NCBI GenBank assembly: GCA_024276015.1
Contig: JAJRXZ010000080.1
Coordinates: 1-53,224 of the forward strand
Direction: 5' to 3'
Length of the DNA stretch: 53,224 bases
Origin: Spirochaetota bacterium
GTDB lineage: Bacteria; Spirochaetota; UBA4802; UBA5550
Below the pieces are notes generated by a model. It saw nothing but the letters and a program-made list of their open reading frames with translations. It searched no databases and was not told the origin of the DNA. The translations under genes and the position numbers were made by a program. This document shows, one piece after another, positions 34,712-46,834 of the stretch. How positions within the stretch are numbered: position 1 is the first letter of the stretch; every line of letters starts with the position of its first letter.

Positions 34712-34713
34712 AT

Positions 34714-35256
34714 ATGGCTAAAGAGTGGTATGTAATACATACTTATTCCGGACATGAGAATAAGGTTAAATTAGCTCTTGAGAAAAAGATTGAAAATCTT
34801 GGGCTTGAGAGTGAGATATTTCAGGTAAAAGTGCCCACAATTGAAGTTCCGGAAGTTAAAGACGGCAAGAAGAAGGTAAAGAGCAAGAAGTTCTTTCCGG
34901 GATACGTACTTGTGGAGCTTGAACTGAATGATAATACCTGGAGTGTTGTCAAGAGTATACCGGGCGTAACCAATTTTGTGGGAGCCCACGGCACTAATAA
35001 ACCAAAGCCTCTTTCAAGAGAAGAAGTTAATTCTCTCTTTGACCAGATGGGAGAGCAGAAGACGCGCGAAAAGGCCACAATTGCAATGGATTTTTCCGTA
35101 GGGGAACCGGTAAAAGTAATAGACGGGCCCTTCAGCAATTTTAACGGAATAGTTGAAGAGGTTTATCCCGAAAAGGGCAGGCTGAGAGTTAAGGTGGAAA
35201 TATTCGGCAGGGGAACTCCTGTGGAGCTTGACTTCCTGCAGGTGGGCAAGATGTAA
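34714..35256 (+). CDS. nusG: Transcription elongation/antitermination factor NusG
   Basis: 180 residues. The NGN domain starts [15 protein letters not shown] and contains the RNA-polymerase-contacting region GYVLVE and [12 protein letters not shown]. The C-terminal KOW domain contains [18 protein letters not shown]. The ATG at 34714 is chosen over an in-frame ATG 54 bases upstream inside secE, since [10 protein letters not shown] is the family N-terminus. No insertion between domains is present. Probably cotranscribed with secE and rplK. Confidence 0.95.
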   Translation: MAKEWYVIHTYSGHENKVKLALEKKIENLGLESEIFQVKVPTIEVPEVKDGKKKVKSKKFFPGYVLVELELNDNTWSVVKSIPGVTNFVGAHGTNKPKPLSREEVNSLFDQMGEQKTREKATIAMDFSVGEPVKVIDGPFSNFNGIVEEVYPEKGRLRVKVEIFGRGTPVELDFLQVGKM

Positions 35257-35291
35257 ACTATGAAATCTTATGTATAATAATTGAGGAAGAA

Positions 35292-35726
35292 ATGGCAAAG
35301 GTTAAGAAAGTTCTTGTTGAGATTAAATTGCAGATTCCGGGAGGTCAGGCAAATCCTGCTCCGCCCGTAGGTCCTGCTCTGGGACAGCACGGCTTAAATA
35401 TTATGGATTTCTGCAAGGCATTTAATGACAGGACGAAAGATCAGATGGGTACGATCCTGCCTGTTGTGATCACAGTTTATGAAGACAGAACCTACTCTTT
35501 TATCATAAAGACGCCGCCTGCGGCAGTTTTGATCTTAAAGGCATTGAATTTGCAGAAGGGGTCAGGTGAACCTCAGAAGGAGAAGGTGGGTCAGATCACC
35601 AGAGCTCAGCTTGAAGAAATTGCAAATATAAAGATGCCCGATCTGAATGCAAACGATATGGATGCTGCGGTTAAAATTATTGCAGGAACAGCCAATTCTA
35701 TGGGAGTAGTGGCTGCAGACGCATAA
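35292..35726 (+). CDS. rplK: Ribosomal protein L11
   Basis: 144 residues, standard length. The N-terminal domain has [20 protein letters not shown] and the proline-rich switch; the C-terminal rRNA-binding domain has [11 protein letters not shown] and GTANSMGV. L11 and L1 genes are adjacent, as in most bacteria. GAGG is present upstream of the ATG. Confidence 0.97.
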   Translation: MAKVKKVLVEIKLQIPGGQANPAPPVGPALGQHGLNIMDFCKAFNDRTKDQMGTILPVVITVYEDRTYSFIIKTPPAAVLILKALNLQKGSGEPQKEKVGQITRAQLEEIANIKMPDLNANDMDAAVKIIAGTANSMGVVAADA

Positions 35727-35811
35727 TAATAGCTGCGATCATAATGTTGTAATTAAAATATGATCATAAAAATAAGATATTTGCGCCTAATTTTGACTTA
35801 AGAGGTTGATA

Positions 35812-36495
35812 ATGAAACGGGGAAAAAAGATAACCGAGGCAAGATCAAGGGTTGATAAAACAAGATCTTATAACCTTGACGAAGCTGTAAGCTTAATGAA
35901 GGATTTAAAATTCGTAAAATTTGACGAGACGGTTGATCTTTCCATTAAGATTGTACATAAAAGTTTTCAGAATATTCGCGGTACCGCTACATTGCCCGCG
36001 GGAACAGGAAAGGAAAAAAAGGTACTTGTTATATGTAAGGGAGACAAGCAGAAGGAAGCGCAGGATGCCGGAGCCGATTATGTGGGCGCAGAAGAGATCA
36101 TTGAGAAGATCAAAGGCGGCTGGATTGATTTTCACGCTGTTGTTGCAACTCCGGATATGATGAGTATGGTAGGTAAACTTGGACCTGTTCTTGGCAGAAA
36201 GGGATTGATGCCGAAGCCTAAAGCCGGAACCGTTACGGAAGATATAAAGGGAATTGTTAAGGAATTGAAGGGCGGAAGAATTGAGTATAAATGCGATAAA
36301 ACAGGCGTTATTCATACTGCCGTTGGAAAGATATCCTTTGATGAAAATTCTTTGATAGATAATATAAAGGCATTTTACAATCAGATCGTAAGGGATAAGC
36401 CTGCAGAAGCAAAGGGCAATTATATAAAGTCGGTTCATGTCAGTTCGTCTATGGGGCCCGGAATAAAAATTAATCATAAGGGGATCGATAAATAA
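35812..36495 (+). CDS. rplA: Ribosomal protein L1
   Basis: 227 residues from the ATG at 35812 (AGAGG seven bases upstream; an in-frame TTG six bases earlier is less likely). Typical L1 features include IRGTATLPAGTGK, ATPDMMSMVGKLGPVLGRKG and LMPKPKAGTVT. In other bacteria L1 represses its own operon by binding the leader; I do not identify that site here. Its stop overlaps the rplJ start by one base. Confidence 0.96.
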   Translation: MKRGKKITEARSRVDKTRSYNLDEAVSLMKDLKFVKFDETVDLSIKIVHKSFQNIRGTATLPAGTGKEKKVLVICKGDKQKEAQDAGADYVGAEEIIEKIKGGWIDFHAVVATPDMMSMVGKLGPVLGRKGLMPKPKAGTVTEDIKGIVKELKGGRIEYKCDKTGVIHTAVGKISFDENSLIDNIKAFYNQIVRDKPAEAKGNYIKSVHVSSSMGPGIKINHKGIDK

Positions 36496-37013
36496 TGGTT
36501 AAGCAATATAAAATAGATGAAGTAGAGAAACTGACATCTCAATTGTCAGAAAAAGGGAATATAATATTCACAAATTATTCCGGAATTAATGTAAAAGATC
36601 TCTCTGATCTGAGAAGGAAGCTCAGAGAAAAAAATACCGATTATAAAGTAGTAAAGAATAAATTATTTAAAAGGGCGCTTGACAATGCCGGTTACAGCGG
36701 TCTTGATGAGTATTTAAAAGGCCCCATTGCCGTAGCCTTTGCAAATGATGAAGTTGGCGAAGCGGCTAAGGTTTTAAAAGAATTTAAAGACGAAGTTAAT
36801 AAATTCAGTTATTCCGTAGGAGTAATTGATAAAACAGTATATAACGAAGAAGATATTGAGAAGATCGCTAAACTTCCTTCCAGAGAGGTTATTCTTGGCC
36901 AAATTATGTCGCTGGCAAACGGACCTGCCTCCGGAATTGCAATGGGAATAGATCAGGTTATGGCGTCGCTGGCCAGAGGAATTAATGCTGTTGCAGAAAA
37001 AAATAACGGTTAA
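36495..37013 (+). CDS. rplJ: Ribosomal protein L10
   Basis: 172 residues. The N-terminal rRNA-binding domain is recognised by FTNYSGINVKDLSDLRRKLR and KVVKNKLFKRAL; the C-terminal helix that carries L7/L12 dimers follows PSREVILGQIMS. TAATG overlap with rplA suggests coupled translation. It is followed by 156 bases without a gene before rplL, longer than usual, with no clear terminator. Confidence 0.95.
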   Translation: MVKQYKIDEVEKLTSQLSEKGNIIFTNYSGINVKDLSDLRRKLREKNTDYKVVKNKLFKRALDNAGYSGLDEYLKGPIAVAFANDEVGEAAKVLKEFKDEVNKFSYSVGVIDKTVYNEEDIEKIAKLPSREVILGQIMSLANGPASGIAMGIDQVMASLARGINAVAEKNNG

Positions 37014-37169
37014 ATTGCAAAAGAACAAGGGTTGAAAAGGGGTTGTTAGTACCAGTAAATGTAAGAGTTCACATTGAAGTGGTTTCAATTTCTTTTTTTA
37101 CCCTTTATAGGTTTTTACAGTTATTCTGTATTAACTTGAAGAAATTCATTAAATATAAAGGATAAAAAA

Positions 37170-37553
37170 ATGGCAAAATTATCAGTAGAAGAACTTTTAG
37201 AAGAAATAGGCAGTCTTACTCTGCTTGAAGCTGCAAAACTTGTAGAAGCAATGGAAGAAAAATTCGGTATTTCGGCAGCAGCTCCCGTAGCTATTGCAGC
37301 GGCAGCGCCGGCAGATGAGGGCGGAGCTGCAGCGGAAGAACAAACGGAATTTGATGTAATATTAACAGGTTTTGGCGATTCAAAAGTAGCGGTTATTAAA
37401 GAAGTCAGAGCAATAACCGGTCTTGGTCTTAAAGAAGCGAAAGAGCTTGTTGAAGCAGGCGGAAAAGCCGTAAAAGAAAAAGTTTCCAAAGAAGAAGCTG
37501 AGGAGATAAAACAGAAACTTGCAGCTGCCGGAGCAACAATAGAACTGAAATAG
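37170..37553 (+). CDS. rplL: Ribosomal protein L7/L12
   Basis: 127 residues. It has an N-terminal dimerisation helix pair ([19 protein letters not shown]), an Ala/Pro-rich hinge (about 38-55) and the C-terminal factor-binding domain ([19 protein letters not shown]). A hairpin lies between this gene and rpoB. Confidence 0.97.
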   Translation: MAKLSVEELLEEIGSLTLLEAAKLVEAMEEKFGISAAAPVAIAAAAPADEGGAAAEEQTEFDVILTGFGDSKVAVIKEVRAITGLGLKEAKELVEAGGKAVKEKVSKEEAEEIKQKLAAAGATIELK

Positions 37554-37605
37554 ACTTTTCAATGTTTAAATATTTTGAGAAGATTTGTTTAATATGATTA
37601 TGGGA

Positions 37606-37640
37606 CATTAGCTTTGGTTGATTTTCAGCCAGAGCTAATG
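37606..37640 (+). promoter_or_regulatory. Hairpin between rplL and rpoB
   Basis: Arms of 15 bases (37606-37620 and 37626-37640, starting CATTAGCT) pair fully if two G-U pairs are allowed, around a 5-base loop. No long T-tract follows. It may be a partial terminator (attenuator) that lowers rpoBC relative to ribosomal genes, or an RNase processing site, as known at this position in other bacteria. Confidence 0.55.
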
Positions 37641-37773
37641 CTGTTTGTTTGCTTAATATAGTTATCTCTGGTCCTGTAATTATTTTTTATTTACGATTTT
37701 AAGCCGGTTTCCGATGATCCGGAATTCCGGTTATTCCCTGCATCTAAAAATTTATTTATTAGGGTATACATTA

Positions 37774-40700
37774 ATGGTTGGAACAAAGAAGATCGTTAAT
37801 TTTGGAAAGATTGAATCGAGTATTAACCTGCCTAATTTGATTGAAGTCCAGTTAAAATCTTATCAGTGGTTTTTACAGGAAGGTCTGACCAAAAAGAAGT
37901 CACAGGGCCTTCAGGCTGTTTTTGAAGAGATATTTCCCATTGAAAGTCCTCACGAGGATGTGGTTCTGGAATTTTTGGATTATGAAGTGGGTGAGCCTAA
38001 ATATTCTGAAGATGAATGTAAAGAGAGAGATGTAACGTACGCCGCTCCGTTAAAAGCTACGATCAGGCTGATAAGAAAAGAGAGCATGGAAGTCAGGGAA
38101 CAGAGCGTATATATGGGCGATATTCCTCTGATGACTCGAAGAGGTACCTTTGTGATCAACGGAGCGGAAAGAGTCGTTGTAAATCAACTGCACCGATCTC
38201 CCGGTATATTTTTCTTTTATGAAGAGACTGAAAGAGTCTATGCATCCAGAGTAATTCCGGACAGAGGGTCCTGGCTTGAGTTTGAAACAGATTCCAAGGG
38301 TTATATAATTGCCAGGATAGACAGAAAGAAAAAATTCCCTGTAACTCTATTGATCAAAGCTCTGGGTTATGAAACAAATGAAGAAATAGTAAAATTATTC
38401 TATGATACATATACTGTAAAACTGAAAAATGAGGAGGATTATGCGTCGTTAAACGGCAAGAGAACGGCAAAGGATATAATCAGTAAAGAGACCGGAGAAG
38501 TCCTGGTCGAAGTGGGCGACAGGATCCTCATAGATATAATTGACAGACTTAAAGAAGAAAAGATCAAGCAGGCAGAGTTAGTTAAATTTCCCAATGATAA
38601 AGACGATTCCTTTCTGAGCGAGACATTTAACTTTGAGTCCGATTTTATTAAGAAAAATCTGAAAATTGATCCTGAAACGACTTACACCGGTACCGAACTT
38701 GCGCTGCTGACAATTCATGCGATAATGAGGCCCGGAGAGCCTACGAATATTGAAAATGCCAATGCGGAATTGACAAGATTGTTCTTCAACCCGAGGACCT
38801 ATTCCCTCGGAAATGTGGGAAGATATAAGATAAATTCCAAATTCGGATTCAGCGATGCTAACAAATCGCTGATATTGAGCAAGGAGGATATAATTGCAAC
38901 TGTTAAGTATATATTGTACCTCATTGCCGAAGCGGATGGTTATGAAGTCCAGTATGAAAATGAAAAGGGCAAGAAAGAGAAAAAGTTTGTTTTAACAATT
39001 GTAGATGATATTGATCACCTGGGAAACAGAAGAGTGAGGTCTGTTGGCGAGCTTGTAATGAATCAGATAAAGATCGGATTCCAGAGGATGGAGAGGGTTA
39101 TCAAGGAGAGGATGACAATTCAGGATCTTGATGTGATCACTCCCCAGGCTCTTATAAGCATAAAGCCCATTACAGCGGTAATTAATGAATTCTTTGGTTC
39201 GAGCCAGCTTTCGCAGTTTATGGATCAGACCAATCCTTTGGCTGAGTTAACTCATAAGAGGAGATTGAATGCTCTGGGTCCCGGAGGGCTTTCCAGAGAA
39301 AGAGCGGGTTTTGAAGTAAGGGACGTCCATCCGTCGCATTACGGAAGAATGTGTCCCATTGAGACGCCTGAAGGCCCCAATATCGGACTTATTGTGTCAC
39401 TAAGCGCTCACGGGCAGATAAATGAATACGGTTTTCTTGAAACTCCATACAGAAAAGTTGAGAACGGCAAAGTTACCGATAAGATAGAATTCTTAACGGC
39501 AAACAGGGAGGATAATTATTTTATTGCACAGGCCAATGCGCAGATTGATAAATCGGGCAATTTTGTTAAAAGTCTGATCCCATGCAGAAACAGAGGCAAC
39601 TTCCCCTATAAAAAACCGAAAGAGATCCAATATATGGATGTGTCGCCGAATCAGGTTTTTTCCGTTGCAACCGGACTTATTCCCTTTCTTGAGCATGACG
39701 ACGCTAACAGAGCTCTCATGGGGTCCAATATGCAGCGTCAGGCCGTGCCTCTTCTTATCGAGGAAGGCCCTCTTGTGGGTACCGGAATGGAAAAACCGGC
39801 TGCTTATGATTCGGGCGTGCTTGTTATTGCCGGAAGGTCGGGAGAGGTTATATACGCGGACTCAAAACTTGTGAAAATCAGAACAAAGAAGGACGAAATT
39901 GACGAATATTATCTGAGAAAATTCAAAAGAACAAATCAGGGTACATGTTTTAATCAGCGGCCTCTTGTTAAAGTGGGAGATAAAATTAAAACCGGAGATA
40001 TTATAGCCGACGGCCCTGCAACCGATGAGGGCAGATTAAGTCTTGGCAAGAATATTCTTGTGGCCTTTATGCCCTGGATGGGTTATAATTTTGAGGATGC
40101 AATATTAATATCCGAAAGACTTGTTGAAGAAGATGTATTTACATCGATCCATATTGAACAGTTTGAAGTTGAAGCAAGAGAGACCAAACTGGGAAGAGAG
40201 ATGATAACAAGAGATATTCCGAATCTCAGTGAAAAGGCTTTTCGGGATCTTGATGCGGACGGGATTGTCCGCATAGGAGCAGTGGTCAACTCCGACGATA
40301 TACTTGTAGGAAAGGTTACTCCAAAAGGGGAACAGGACCTTACGCCGGAATATAAGCTTCTTCATTCCATCTTCGGAGAGAAAGCCAGAGAGGTGAGGGA
40401 TACCTCGCTGAGAGTTCCCAACGGCGTATCCGGTATTGTTATTGATGTAAGAAGATTTTCAAGAGAAAATGGCGACGAGCTTGCTCCCGGTGTTGAGGAA
40501 CTTGTTAAGGTTTATATAGCAGATAAACGAAAAGTATCTGTGGGCGATAAAATGGCAGGCCGCCATGGTAATAAGGGCGTTATTTCCAGGATCGCTTCAA
40601 AATACGATATGCCCTATCTTCCGGACGGAACTCCCGTGGATATAATATTGAATCCTCTTTCAGTGCCCTCCCGAATGAATCTCGGGCAGCTCCTTGAAAC

Positions 40701-41310
40701 AGAATTGGGATGGGCAGCAAAAGAATTGGGCATAGTTTTTGAAACGCCGATTTTTGACGGCGCCAGTCTTGAAGAGATTGAAGAATATCTGGAAAAGGCG
40801 GATCTGCCCAGAACGTCAAAAATCGTACTTTACGACGGAAGAACAGGGCAGCCCTTTGAGGGAGAAGTAATGGTAGGCTATGTCTATATGCTGAAACTAG
40901 CGCATATGGTTGACGATAAGATACATGCCAGATCAACCGGTCCCTACTCTCTTGTTACTCAGCAGCCTCTTGGCGGGAAAGCTCAGTTCGGCGGCCAGCG
41001 TCTTGGTGAAATGGAAGTATGGGCTCTGGAAGCCTATGGAGCGGCATATACGCTTCAGGAATTGCTCACCGTTAAATCCGATGATATGCTGGGAAGAGCA
41101 CGGATCTATGAAGCTATTGTAAAGGGAATTAATACAACGGCTCCGGGGATACCTGAATCCTTTAATGTTCTGATACAGGAATTGAGAGGCCTGGCTCTTG
41201 ATGTGAAAATATACGATGAAAAGGGGACCGAGATCAGTCTTTCCGAATGGACCGAAGGCATGAGCAAATCCAAAAGAAGAATAAGACTGGACAGGCTTGA
41301 GAATAAATGA
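37774..41310 (+). CDS. rpoB: RNA polymerase beta subunit
   Basis: 1178 residues from the ATG at 37774 (AGGG about ten bases upstream). An upstream in-frame ATG would add 20 residues unlike the family. All beta-subunit hallmarks are present: the rifampicin region ([17 protein letters not shown]), [36 protein letters not shown], and the C-terminal [19 protein letters not shown]. Residue 499 is Asn in [10 protein letters not shown], where E. coli has Ser531; this state occurs in rifampicin-resistant spirochaetes. The equivalents of E. coli Asp516 and His526 are unchanged. Probably cotranscribed with rpoC (117 bases downstream). Confidence 0.97.
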   Translation: MVGTKKIVNFGKIESSINLPNLIEVQLKSYQWFLQEGLTKKKSQGLQAVFEEIFPIESPHEDVVLEFLDYEVGEPKYSEDECKERDVTYAAPLKATIRLIRKESMEVREQSVYMGDIPLMTRRGTFVINGAERVVVNQLHRSPGIFFFYEETERVYASRVIPDRGSWLEFETDSKGYIIARIDRKKKFPVTLLIKALGYETNEEIVKLFYDTYTVKLKNEEDYASLNGKRTAKDIISKETGEVLVEVGDRILIDIIDRLKEEKIKQAELVKFPNDKDDSFLSETFNFESDFIKKNLKIDPETTYTGTELALLTIHAIMRPGEPTNIENANAELTRLFFNPRTYSLGNVGRYKINSKFGFSDANKSLILSKEDIIATVKYILYLIAEADGYEVQYENEKGKKEKKFVLTIVDDIDHLGNRRVRSVGELVMNQIKIGFQRMERVIKERMTIQDLDVITPQALISIKPITAVINEFFGSSQLSQFMDQTNPLAELTHKRRLNALGPGGLSRERAGFEVRDVHPSHYGRMCPIETPEGPNIGLIVSLSAHGQINEYGFLETPYRKVENGKVTDKIEFLTANREDNYFIAQANAQIDKSGNFVKSLIPCRNRGNFPYKKPKEIQYMDVSPNQVFSVATGLIPFLEHDDANRALMGSNMQRQAVPLLIEEGPLVGTGMEKPAAYDSGVLVIAGRSGEVIYADSKLVKIRTKKDEIDEYYLRKFKRTNQGTCFNQRPLVKVGDKIKTGDIIADGPATDEGRLSLGKNILVAFMPWMGYNFEDAILISERLVEEDVFTSIHIEQFEVEARETKLGREMITRDIPNLSEKAFRDLDADGIVRIGAVVNSDDILVGKVTPKGEQDLTPEYKLLHSIFGEKAREVRDTSLRVPNGVSGIVIDVRRFSRENGDELAPGVEELVKVYIADKRKVSVGDKMAGRHGNKGVISRIASKYDMPYLPDGTPVDIILNPLSVPSRMNLGQLLETELGWAAKELGIVFETPIFDGASLEEIEEYLEKADLPRTSKIVLYDGRTGQPFEGEVMVGYVYMLKLAHMVDDKIHARSTGPYSLVTQQPLGGKAQFGGQRLGEMEVWALEAYGAAYTLQELLTVKSDDMLGRARIYEAIVKGINTTAPGIPESFNVLIQELRGLALDVKIYDEKGTEISLSEWTEGMSKSKRRIRLDRLENK

Positions 41311-41427
41311 TTTCAGTTGACCTGAAAACCGGTTAAGGTGCCGAAGTTTATAATATAAGGCTTCAGCGTCTTATTTTTATTGATTATTATCAAATAATTT
41401 TAGAATTTTGGAAGGGTTAAGAAAATT

Positions 41428-44400
41428 ATGAGGGACTTTAATGATTTCAGTTCTATTCAGATAAAATTAGCATCATCCGATATGATCAGAGAATGGTCCT
41501 ACGGTGAAGTCAAAAAACCCGAGACAATAAATTACAGAACTCTGAAGCCTGAAAGGGAAGGGCTCTTCTGTGAAAGGATCTTCGGCACAACAAAGGAGTG
41601 GGAATGTTACTGCGGAAAATTCAAATCCATCAGGTATAAAGGCGTTGTTTGCGACAGATGCGGCGTTGAAGTAACCCATTATAAAGTCAGACGAGAAAGG
41701 GGCGCTCATATTGAGCTTGCCACTCCGGTGGCTCATATCTGGTATTACAGGTCGGTGCCTTCCAGAATGGGGCTCCTTTTGAACCTCACTGTGAACTCTT
41801 TGAAGTCGGTATTGTACTATGAAAAATACATTGTCGTTGATCCCGGTGAAGCGGCAGATGAGGATATAAAAACCGGGGATATACTGGATGAAGATACATA
41901 TTATCAGTTATATGAAAAGTATGGCGATACATTTGCTGCCGGTATGGGGGCAACGGCAATTAAAGATCTGCTGACAAATATTGATCTTGACGATGAATCC
42001 CGAAAACTGAGATCCGATATACATGCAAAATCCGTTAAAGGTATTAAAATTGAAAAGAAGCTTATTAAACGGCTGGAAATAATTGAATCATTCAAGGAAT
42101 CGGGGAATAAGCCGGAATGGCTCGTTCTTGAAGTGATCCCTGTGATCCCCCCCGAGCTGCGGCCTATGGTGCAGCTTGACGGAGGACGTTTTGCAACTTC
42201 AGACCTGAATGACCTTTACAGACGGGTGATTAACAGGAATAACAGGCTCAAAAGATTGATGATGCTCCGCGCTCCCGAGATCATTGTAAGAAACGAAAAG
42301 AGAATGCTTCAGGAATCGGTAGATGCCCTTTTTGATAACAGCAGAAGAAAACGTGCCGTAAAGGGGAAAGGCAACAGACCCTTAAAATCTCTCAGCGATA
42401 TGCTGAAAGGGAAACAAGGCAGATTCAGACAGAACCTTCTCGGTAAGAGGGTGGACTACTCAGGCAGGTCCGTTATTGTGGTAGGGCCCGAGTTAAAGCT
42501 CTATCAGTGCGGTCTGCCCAAGAAGATGGCAATTGAATTATTTAAGCCTTTTATTATGAAACGCCTTGTTGACAAGGATTTTGTTCAGAATATAAAATCG
42601 GCCAAAAAAATGGTAGAGAACGAGAAAAAGGAAGTCTGGGAAGTTCTTGAAGAGGTTATTTCGGAACACCCGGTTCTTCTTAACAGGGCGCCGACTCTTC
42701 ACAGGCTCGGGATTCAGGCTTTTGAACCTGTTCTGGTGGAAGGGAAGGCCATTAAACTGCATCCTCTGGTATGCCATGCATACAATGCGGATTTTGACGG
42801 AGACCAGATGGCTGTTCATGTGCCTCTGTCCCCTCGCGCGCAGTTCGAGTGCTGGACGCTGATGCTTTCGTCAAATAATCTGTTGTCGCCGGCAAACGGA
42901 CATCCCGTTATTACGCCGACTCAGGATATCGTACTGGGAATATACTGTTTGACTTCCATGCTGGAAGAAGATAATGAAAGTGTCAAATATTTTGACGATG
43001 AGAGCGATGTTCTCAGGGCAGTGGATTACGGACAGATCAATTTAAGGTCCAAAATAAAATTTCTTAAAGATGACGAATTTATAGAAACGACAGCGGGAAG
43101 ACTCATGTTCAACGGACTGCTTCCCGATGATTTCGGGTTTGTTAATTATGTTATAAACGATAAAGCGTTAGCGGGAATTATTTCACGTATTGTGAGACAG
43201 TACGGGCCCGATGTAACAATTAGAATTCTTGATGATGTCAAGGAGATGGGTTATATTTATGCAACTCATTTTGCTCCCACAATATCGATGTCCGATATTA
43301 TAATCCCGGAAGAGAAAAAGAAAATCGTTGCAGAAGAAGACGAGAAGGTTGAAGTCATTGAAAACGAATACAGGAACGGTTTTATAACGGATGAGGAAAG
43401 GTATAACAGAGTTATAAATTTATGGACAAATGCAAATGAGATAATTGCAGATAAAATGTTCGAAGAACTTTCCAGAGACCAGAAGGGACTTAATCCCATA
43501 TATGTAATGGCGCAGTCGGGCGCAAGGGGGAGCAAAGCCCAGATCAGACAGCTTGCCGGAATGCGGGGCCTCATGACAAAGCCGAGCGGAGAAATAATTG
43601 AAGTGCCCATAAGAGCAAACTTTAAAGAAGGGTTAACAGTACTGGAATATTTTATTTCCACAAACGGAGCAAGAAAGGGGCTTGCCGATACCGCACTTAA
43701 AACCGCAGATGCGGGATATTTAACGCGGAGGCTTGTGGATATTGCTCAGGATGTTGTTATATCAATTGACGACTGCAAAACAACTTCGGGGATAGATATT
43801 CACCCCATCAAAGAGGGCGACGATATAATCGAATCTCTCGGATCAAGAGTACTGGGCAGGACTCTCCTCTATGATATAATTCATCCTGTCACAGGAGAGG
43901 TCATCAGCAAAGCGGATGAGATCGTTGACGAAGAAATTGCCGATACTCTCGATAAACTGAATTTCGATGAAATTGAGATCAGATCGGTACTGACATGTGA
44001 AGCCAAACATGGAGTATGCGCGAAGTGTTACGGCAGAAATCTTGCCACTGCAAGACCAATCGAAAGCGGAGAAGCTGTTGGGATTATTGCTGCTCAATCA
44101 ATCGGTCAGCCCGGCACACAGTTGACCATGAGAACTTTCCATATCGGCGGAATTGCCTCAAGATCTGTTGAAGAGAGCGTTGTAAAGTTAAACTATCCTG
44201 TTTATGTTAAAGAACTCACTCCCAAAACCATAAAAACAGAAGATAAAAAAATTATTTCAGTAAGAAAGGGATATCTTATTGTTCAGCGTGTAATTTCTCA
44301 GGAAACAGTAAAAGGAACAGCGGAATTTACTATTGAAGACGGCGAGAGAGTTTTTTCAGGAATTGTGGTGGGCAAAAATTCCGAGGGAGAGGATATCCTT

Positions 44401-45711
44401 GCAAAGAATTCCGGAATTGTTAAGATTGATAAGAAGAAGGTCTATATACTTGGCGATCCGCACTCAATCCCGATCAATGTAGGAACAGAAATAAATGTTA
44501 AAACAGGCAAGTTTTATGACAGAAACGTTGTTCTTGCCGAATTTGATCCGTGGTTTGAGCCGATCCTTACAGAGGTTAACGGCACTGTTGAGTTTGTTGA
44601 TATTGAACTCAATAAAAGCCTGCACGAAGAGATCGATCCTCAGACAAATATCACAAGAGGAGTGATAGTAGAATACAAAACTGAAAAGCTTGAACCGAGA
44701 ATAAATATAATAAGATCTTCGGGAGATCCCATTACATATCTGCTGCCCAAGGGCGCTCATCTGATGGTAAACGATAAGGAAAAAGTAACGGCCGGTACTG
44801 TTTTGTCAAAGATCCCGCGCGGTGCTGAAATGACCAAGGATATTACCGGCGGACTTCCCAGGGTAGCCGAACTGTTTGAAGCCCGAACTCCCAAGGATGC
44901 GGCAACATTGACCGAATTTGACGGAGTTGTTACAATAGGCGATACGGTAAAGAAGAAAAGAAAGATCATTGTTACGGGCGATAATGGTGAATCAAAAGAG
45001 TATTCGATCCCTGTGTCCAAATACTTGAGAGTCCAGGATGGAGACAGAATTGTAAAGGGCGAAAAAATTGACGACGGACCTATTGACCCTCATGACATTT
45101 TGAAGATAAAAGGCCCCAGGGAGCTTCAGAAATTTCTTGTTAATGAAATACAGGAAGTGTACAGACTTCAGGGCGTTGCAATAAATGATAAGCATATTGA
45201 GGTTATTGTAAGGCAGATGCTGAGAAAGGTAAAGGTTTCGGACCCGGGCGATACAAACTTTGTCATTGAACAGATCATCGATAAATTTGATTTTCTTGAA
45301 GAGAATATAAGAGTAGAAAATGAAGGCGGAAAGCCTGCAACTGCAATACCTGTTTTGATGGGTATTACAAAAGCTGCGCTGAATACCGAATCCTTTATTT
45401 CTGCTGCGTCATTTCAGGAGACAACGAGAGTTCTTACGGATGCAGCAATAAAAGGAAAGGTTGATCAGTTGAGAGGTTTGAAGGAAAATGTGATTATTGG
45501 CCACCTGATCCCTGCCGGAACCGGATCAAGATCCTATGAAAATATTGAGATATATCAGAATGAACCGGGTGATTTGGATGTTCCTATAGGCGATAGGGAC
45601 GACGAAGGCGAAGAAGCTCAGATTGATGAAACAAAGGACGCTCCTTTAAAGCTTGAGACCGATAAATCGGCAGTTGATATGAATGGGGCCGATGGAATAA
45701 CTCAGGAATAG
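41428..45711 (+). CDS. rpoC: RNA polymerase beta' subunit
   Basis: 1427 residues. The N-terminal zinc site is [20 protein letters not shown]. The catalytic magnesium motif NADFDGDQM carries Asp455, Asp457 and Asp459. The bridge helix and trigger-loop region ([18 protein letters not shown]) and the second zinc site ([14 protein letters not shown]) are intact. The C-terminus has an acidic extension (about the last 45 residues, Asp/Glu-rich). The lid/rudder region [17 protein letters not shown] is canonical. Confidence 0.97.
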   Translation: MRDFNDFSSIQIKLASSDMIREWSYGEVKKPETINYRTLKPEREGLFCERIFGTTKEWECYCGKFKSIRYKGVVCDRCGVEVTHYKVRRERGAHIELATPVAHIWYYRSVPSRMGLLLNLTVNSLKSVLYYEKYIVVDPGEAADEDIKTGDILDEDTYYQLYEKYGDTFAAGMGATAIKDLLTNIDLDDESRKLRSDIHAKSVKGIKIEKKLIKRLEIIESFKESGNKPEWLVLEVIPVIPPELRPMVQLDGGRFATSDLNDLYRRVINRNNRLKRLMMLRAPEIIVRNEKRMLQESVDALFDNSRRKRAVKGKGNRPLKSLSDMLKGKQGRFRQNLLGKRVDYSGRSVIVVGPELKLYQCGLPKKMAIELFKPFIMKRLVDKDFVQNIKSAKKMVENEKKEVWEVLEEVISEHPVLLNRAPTLHRLGIQAFEPVLVEGKAIKLHPLVCHAYNADFDGDQMAVHVPLSPRAQFECWTLMLSSNNLLSPANGHPVITPTQDIVLGIYCLTSMLEEDNESVKYFDDESDVLRAVDYGQINLRSKIKFLKDDEFIETTAGRLMFNGLLPDDFGFVNYVINDKALAGIISRIVRQYGPDVTIRILDDVKEMGYIYATHFAPTISMSDIIIPEEKKKIVAEEDEKVEVIENEYRNGFITDEERYNRVINLWTNANEIIADKMFEELSRDQKGLNPIYVMAQSGARGSKAQIRQLAGMRGLMTKPSGEIIEVPIRANFKEGLTVLEYFISTNGARKGLADTALKTADAGYLTRRLVDIAQDVVISIDDCKTTSGIDIHPIKEGDDIIESLGSRVLGRTLLYDIIHPVTGEVISKADEIVDEEIADTLDKLNFDEIEIRSVLTCEAKHGVCAKCYGRNLATARPIESGEAVGIIAAQSIGQPGTQLTMRTFHIGGIASRSVEESVVKLNYPVYVKELTPKTIKTEDKKIISVRKGYLIVQRVISQETVKGTAEFTIEDGERVFSGIVVGKNSEGEDILAKNSGIVKIDKKKVYILGDPHSIPINVGTEINVKTGKFYDRNVVLAEFDPWFEPILTEVNGTVEFVDIELNKSLHEEIDPQTNITRGVIVEYKTEKLEPRINIIRSSGDPITYLLPKGAHLMVNDKEKVTAGTVLSKIPRGAEMTKDITGGLPRVAELFEARTPKDAATLTEFDGVVTIGDTVKKKRKIIVTGDNGESKEYSIPVSKYLRVQDGDRIVKGEKIDDGPIDPHDILKIKGPRELQKFLVNEIQEVYRLQGVAINDKHIEVIVRQMLRKVKVSDPGDTNFVIEQIIDKFDFLEENIRVENEGGKPATAIPVLMGITKAALNTESFISAASFQETTRVLTDAAIKGKVDQLRGLKENVIIGHLIPAGTGSRSYENIEIYQNEPGDLDVPIGDRDDEGEEAQIDETKDAPLKLETDKSAVDMNGADGITQE

Positions 45712-45740
45712 CGCCGGCATAAGGAAAAATATAAAAATTC

Positions 45741-45773
45741 TTGACAAGAAAAGCTTTAAAATAAGCATATAAC
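45741..45773 (+). promoter_or_regulatory. Possible promoter before rpsL
   Basis: A perfect TTGACA (45741-45746) is followed by TATAAC (45768-45773), five of six to consensus, but with a 21-base spacer. CATATA at a 19-base spacer is a weaker alternative. The position, 68 bases before rpsL and after the long rpoC gene, suits a promoter for the str operon. Spacing makes it uncertain. Confidence 0.35.
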
Positions 45774-45840
45774 AAATTATTTTCACAATATTGGAATATT
45801 GATATAGAATATTCGAGTTAGAAAAGATACAGGAGTTGAA

Positions 45841-46215
45841 ATGCCAACAATAAACCAATTGATACGAAAAGGAAGAGAGAGTAAAAAGAAGAAGACCAAA
45901 TCGCCGGCGTTGAAACAGTGCCCCCAGAAGAGAGGTGTTTGTACAAGAGTAATGACATTTACTCCGAAGAAGCCCAACTCGGCATTGAGAAAAGTTGCTC
46001 GTGTAAGACTGACCAATGGGATTGAGGTTACGGTTTATATTCCCGGTGAAGGCCATAATCTTCAGGAACACTCGGCAGTTTTGATAAGAGGGGGAAGGGT
46101 AAAGGACCTTCCCGGCGTGCGTTATCATATGATCCGCGGTTCTCTTGACGCCCTTGGGGTTGAGAACAGAAGGAAGGGCAGATCAAAATACGGAACCAAA
46201 AGACCCAAGGCATGA
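45841..46215 (+). CDS. rpsL: Ribosomal protein S12
   Basis: 124 residues, decoding-centre protein. [10 protein letters not shown] at the N-terminus, and [15 protein letters not shown] with both lysines unchanged, so no streptomycin-resistance substitution is seen there. [12 protein letters not shown] with the aspartate that is methylthiolated in some bacteria is also present. AGGAG precedes the ATG. First gene of the str operon rpsL-rpsG-fusA-tuf. Confidence 0.97.
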   Translation: MPTINQLIRKGRESKKKKTKSPALKQCPQKRGVCTRVMTFTPKKPNSALRKVARVRLTNGIEVTVYIPGEGHNLQEHSAVLIRGGRVKDLPGVRYHMIRGSLDALGVENRRKGRSKYGTKRPKA

Positions 46216-46267
46216 TCGAACCTAAGGTATATATAAATGATTAATGGATTAATGAAAGAGGATTAAA

Positions 46268-46735
46268 ATGCGCAGAAGAAGACCACCTAAGAGGGAAATA
46301 CTTCCCGACCCTAAATTCGGCAGTAAGTTGGTAACCAAATTTATAAATTGCATGATGCTTAAAGGGAAAAAGGGAGTTTCCGAAACAAACTTTTATAAAG
46401 CAATGGATATGCTTCAGGAAAAAACTCAGAAAGATCCTATGGAAGTTTTTATTAAAGCACTTGAAAATGTTAAGCCTGTAGCTGAAGTTAAATCAAGAAG
46501 GGTAGGCGGCGCTACATATCAGGTGCCCATTGAGATCCGGCCTGAAAGGCGGCAGGCTCTTGCAATCAGATGGCTCATAAACTACTCAAGGTCGAGACCT
46601 GAAAAAACAATGTATCAGCGTCTTGCCGGCGAACTGATGGATGCCTTTAATAATACCGGAAGCTCAATCAAGAAGAAGGAAGATACGCATAAAATGGCCG
46701 AAGCGAATAAGGCTTTTGCTCATTTTAAATTTTAA
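46268..46735 (+). CDS. rpsG: Ribosomal protein S7
   Basis: 155 residues, the organiser of the 30S head. RRRRPPKRE at the N-terminus, the conserved [14 protein letters not shown] and [13 protein letters not shown], and [19 protein letters not shown] at the end. GAGG precedes the ATG. A hairpin follows before fusA. Confidence 0.97.
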   Translation: MRRRRPPKREILPDPKFGSKLVTKFINCMMLKGKKGVSETNFYKAMDMLQEKTQKDPMEVFIKALENVKPVAEVKSRRVGGATYQVPIEIRPERRQALAIRWLINYSRSRPEKTMYQRLAGELMDAFNNTGSSIKKKEDTHKMAEANKAFAHFKF

Positions 46736-46763
46736 CGGTTATTATACAAAAGATATACTCAAT

Positions 46764-46790
46764 CAAATACCAGGTATTCCCTGGTATTTG
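46764..46790 (+). promoter_or_regulatory. Perfect hairpin between rpsG and fusA
   Basis: Perfect 11-base arms (CAAATACCAGG, 46764-46774, and its complement 46780-46790) enclose a 5-base loop. No T-tract follows, so it is more likely an mRNA processing, stability or regulator site than a terminator. Confidence 0.5.
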
Positions 46791-46834
46791 GCGTTTATGA
46801 TCGGGAAATTTATTATTCAATTAACAGGTATATT

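Noticed and set aside
35905-36477. 190-codon minus-strand ORF inside rplA
   Set aside because: It is a shadow of the well-identified L1 gene on the other strand.
41428-45711. Several antisense ORFs of 60-130 codons within rpoC and rpoB
   Set aside because: They are shadows of highly conserved genes, lack ribosome sites and show no known domain.
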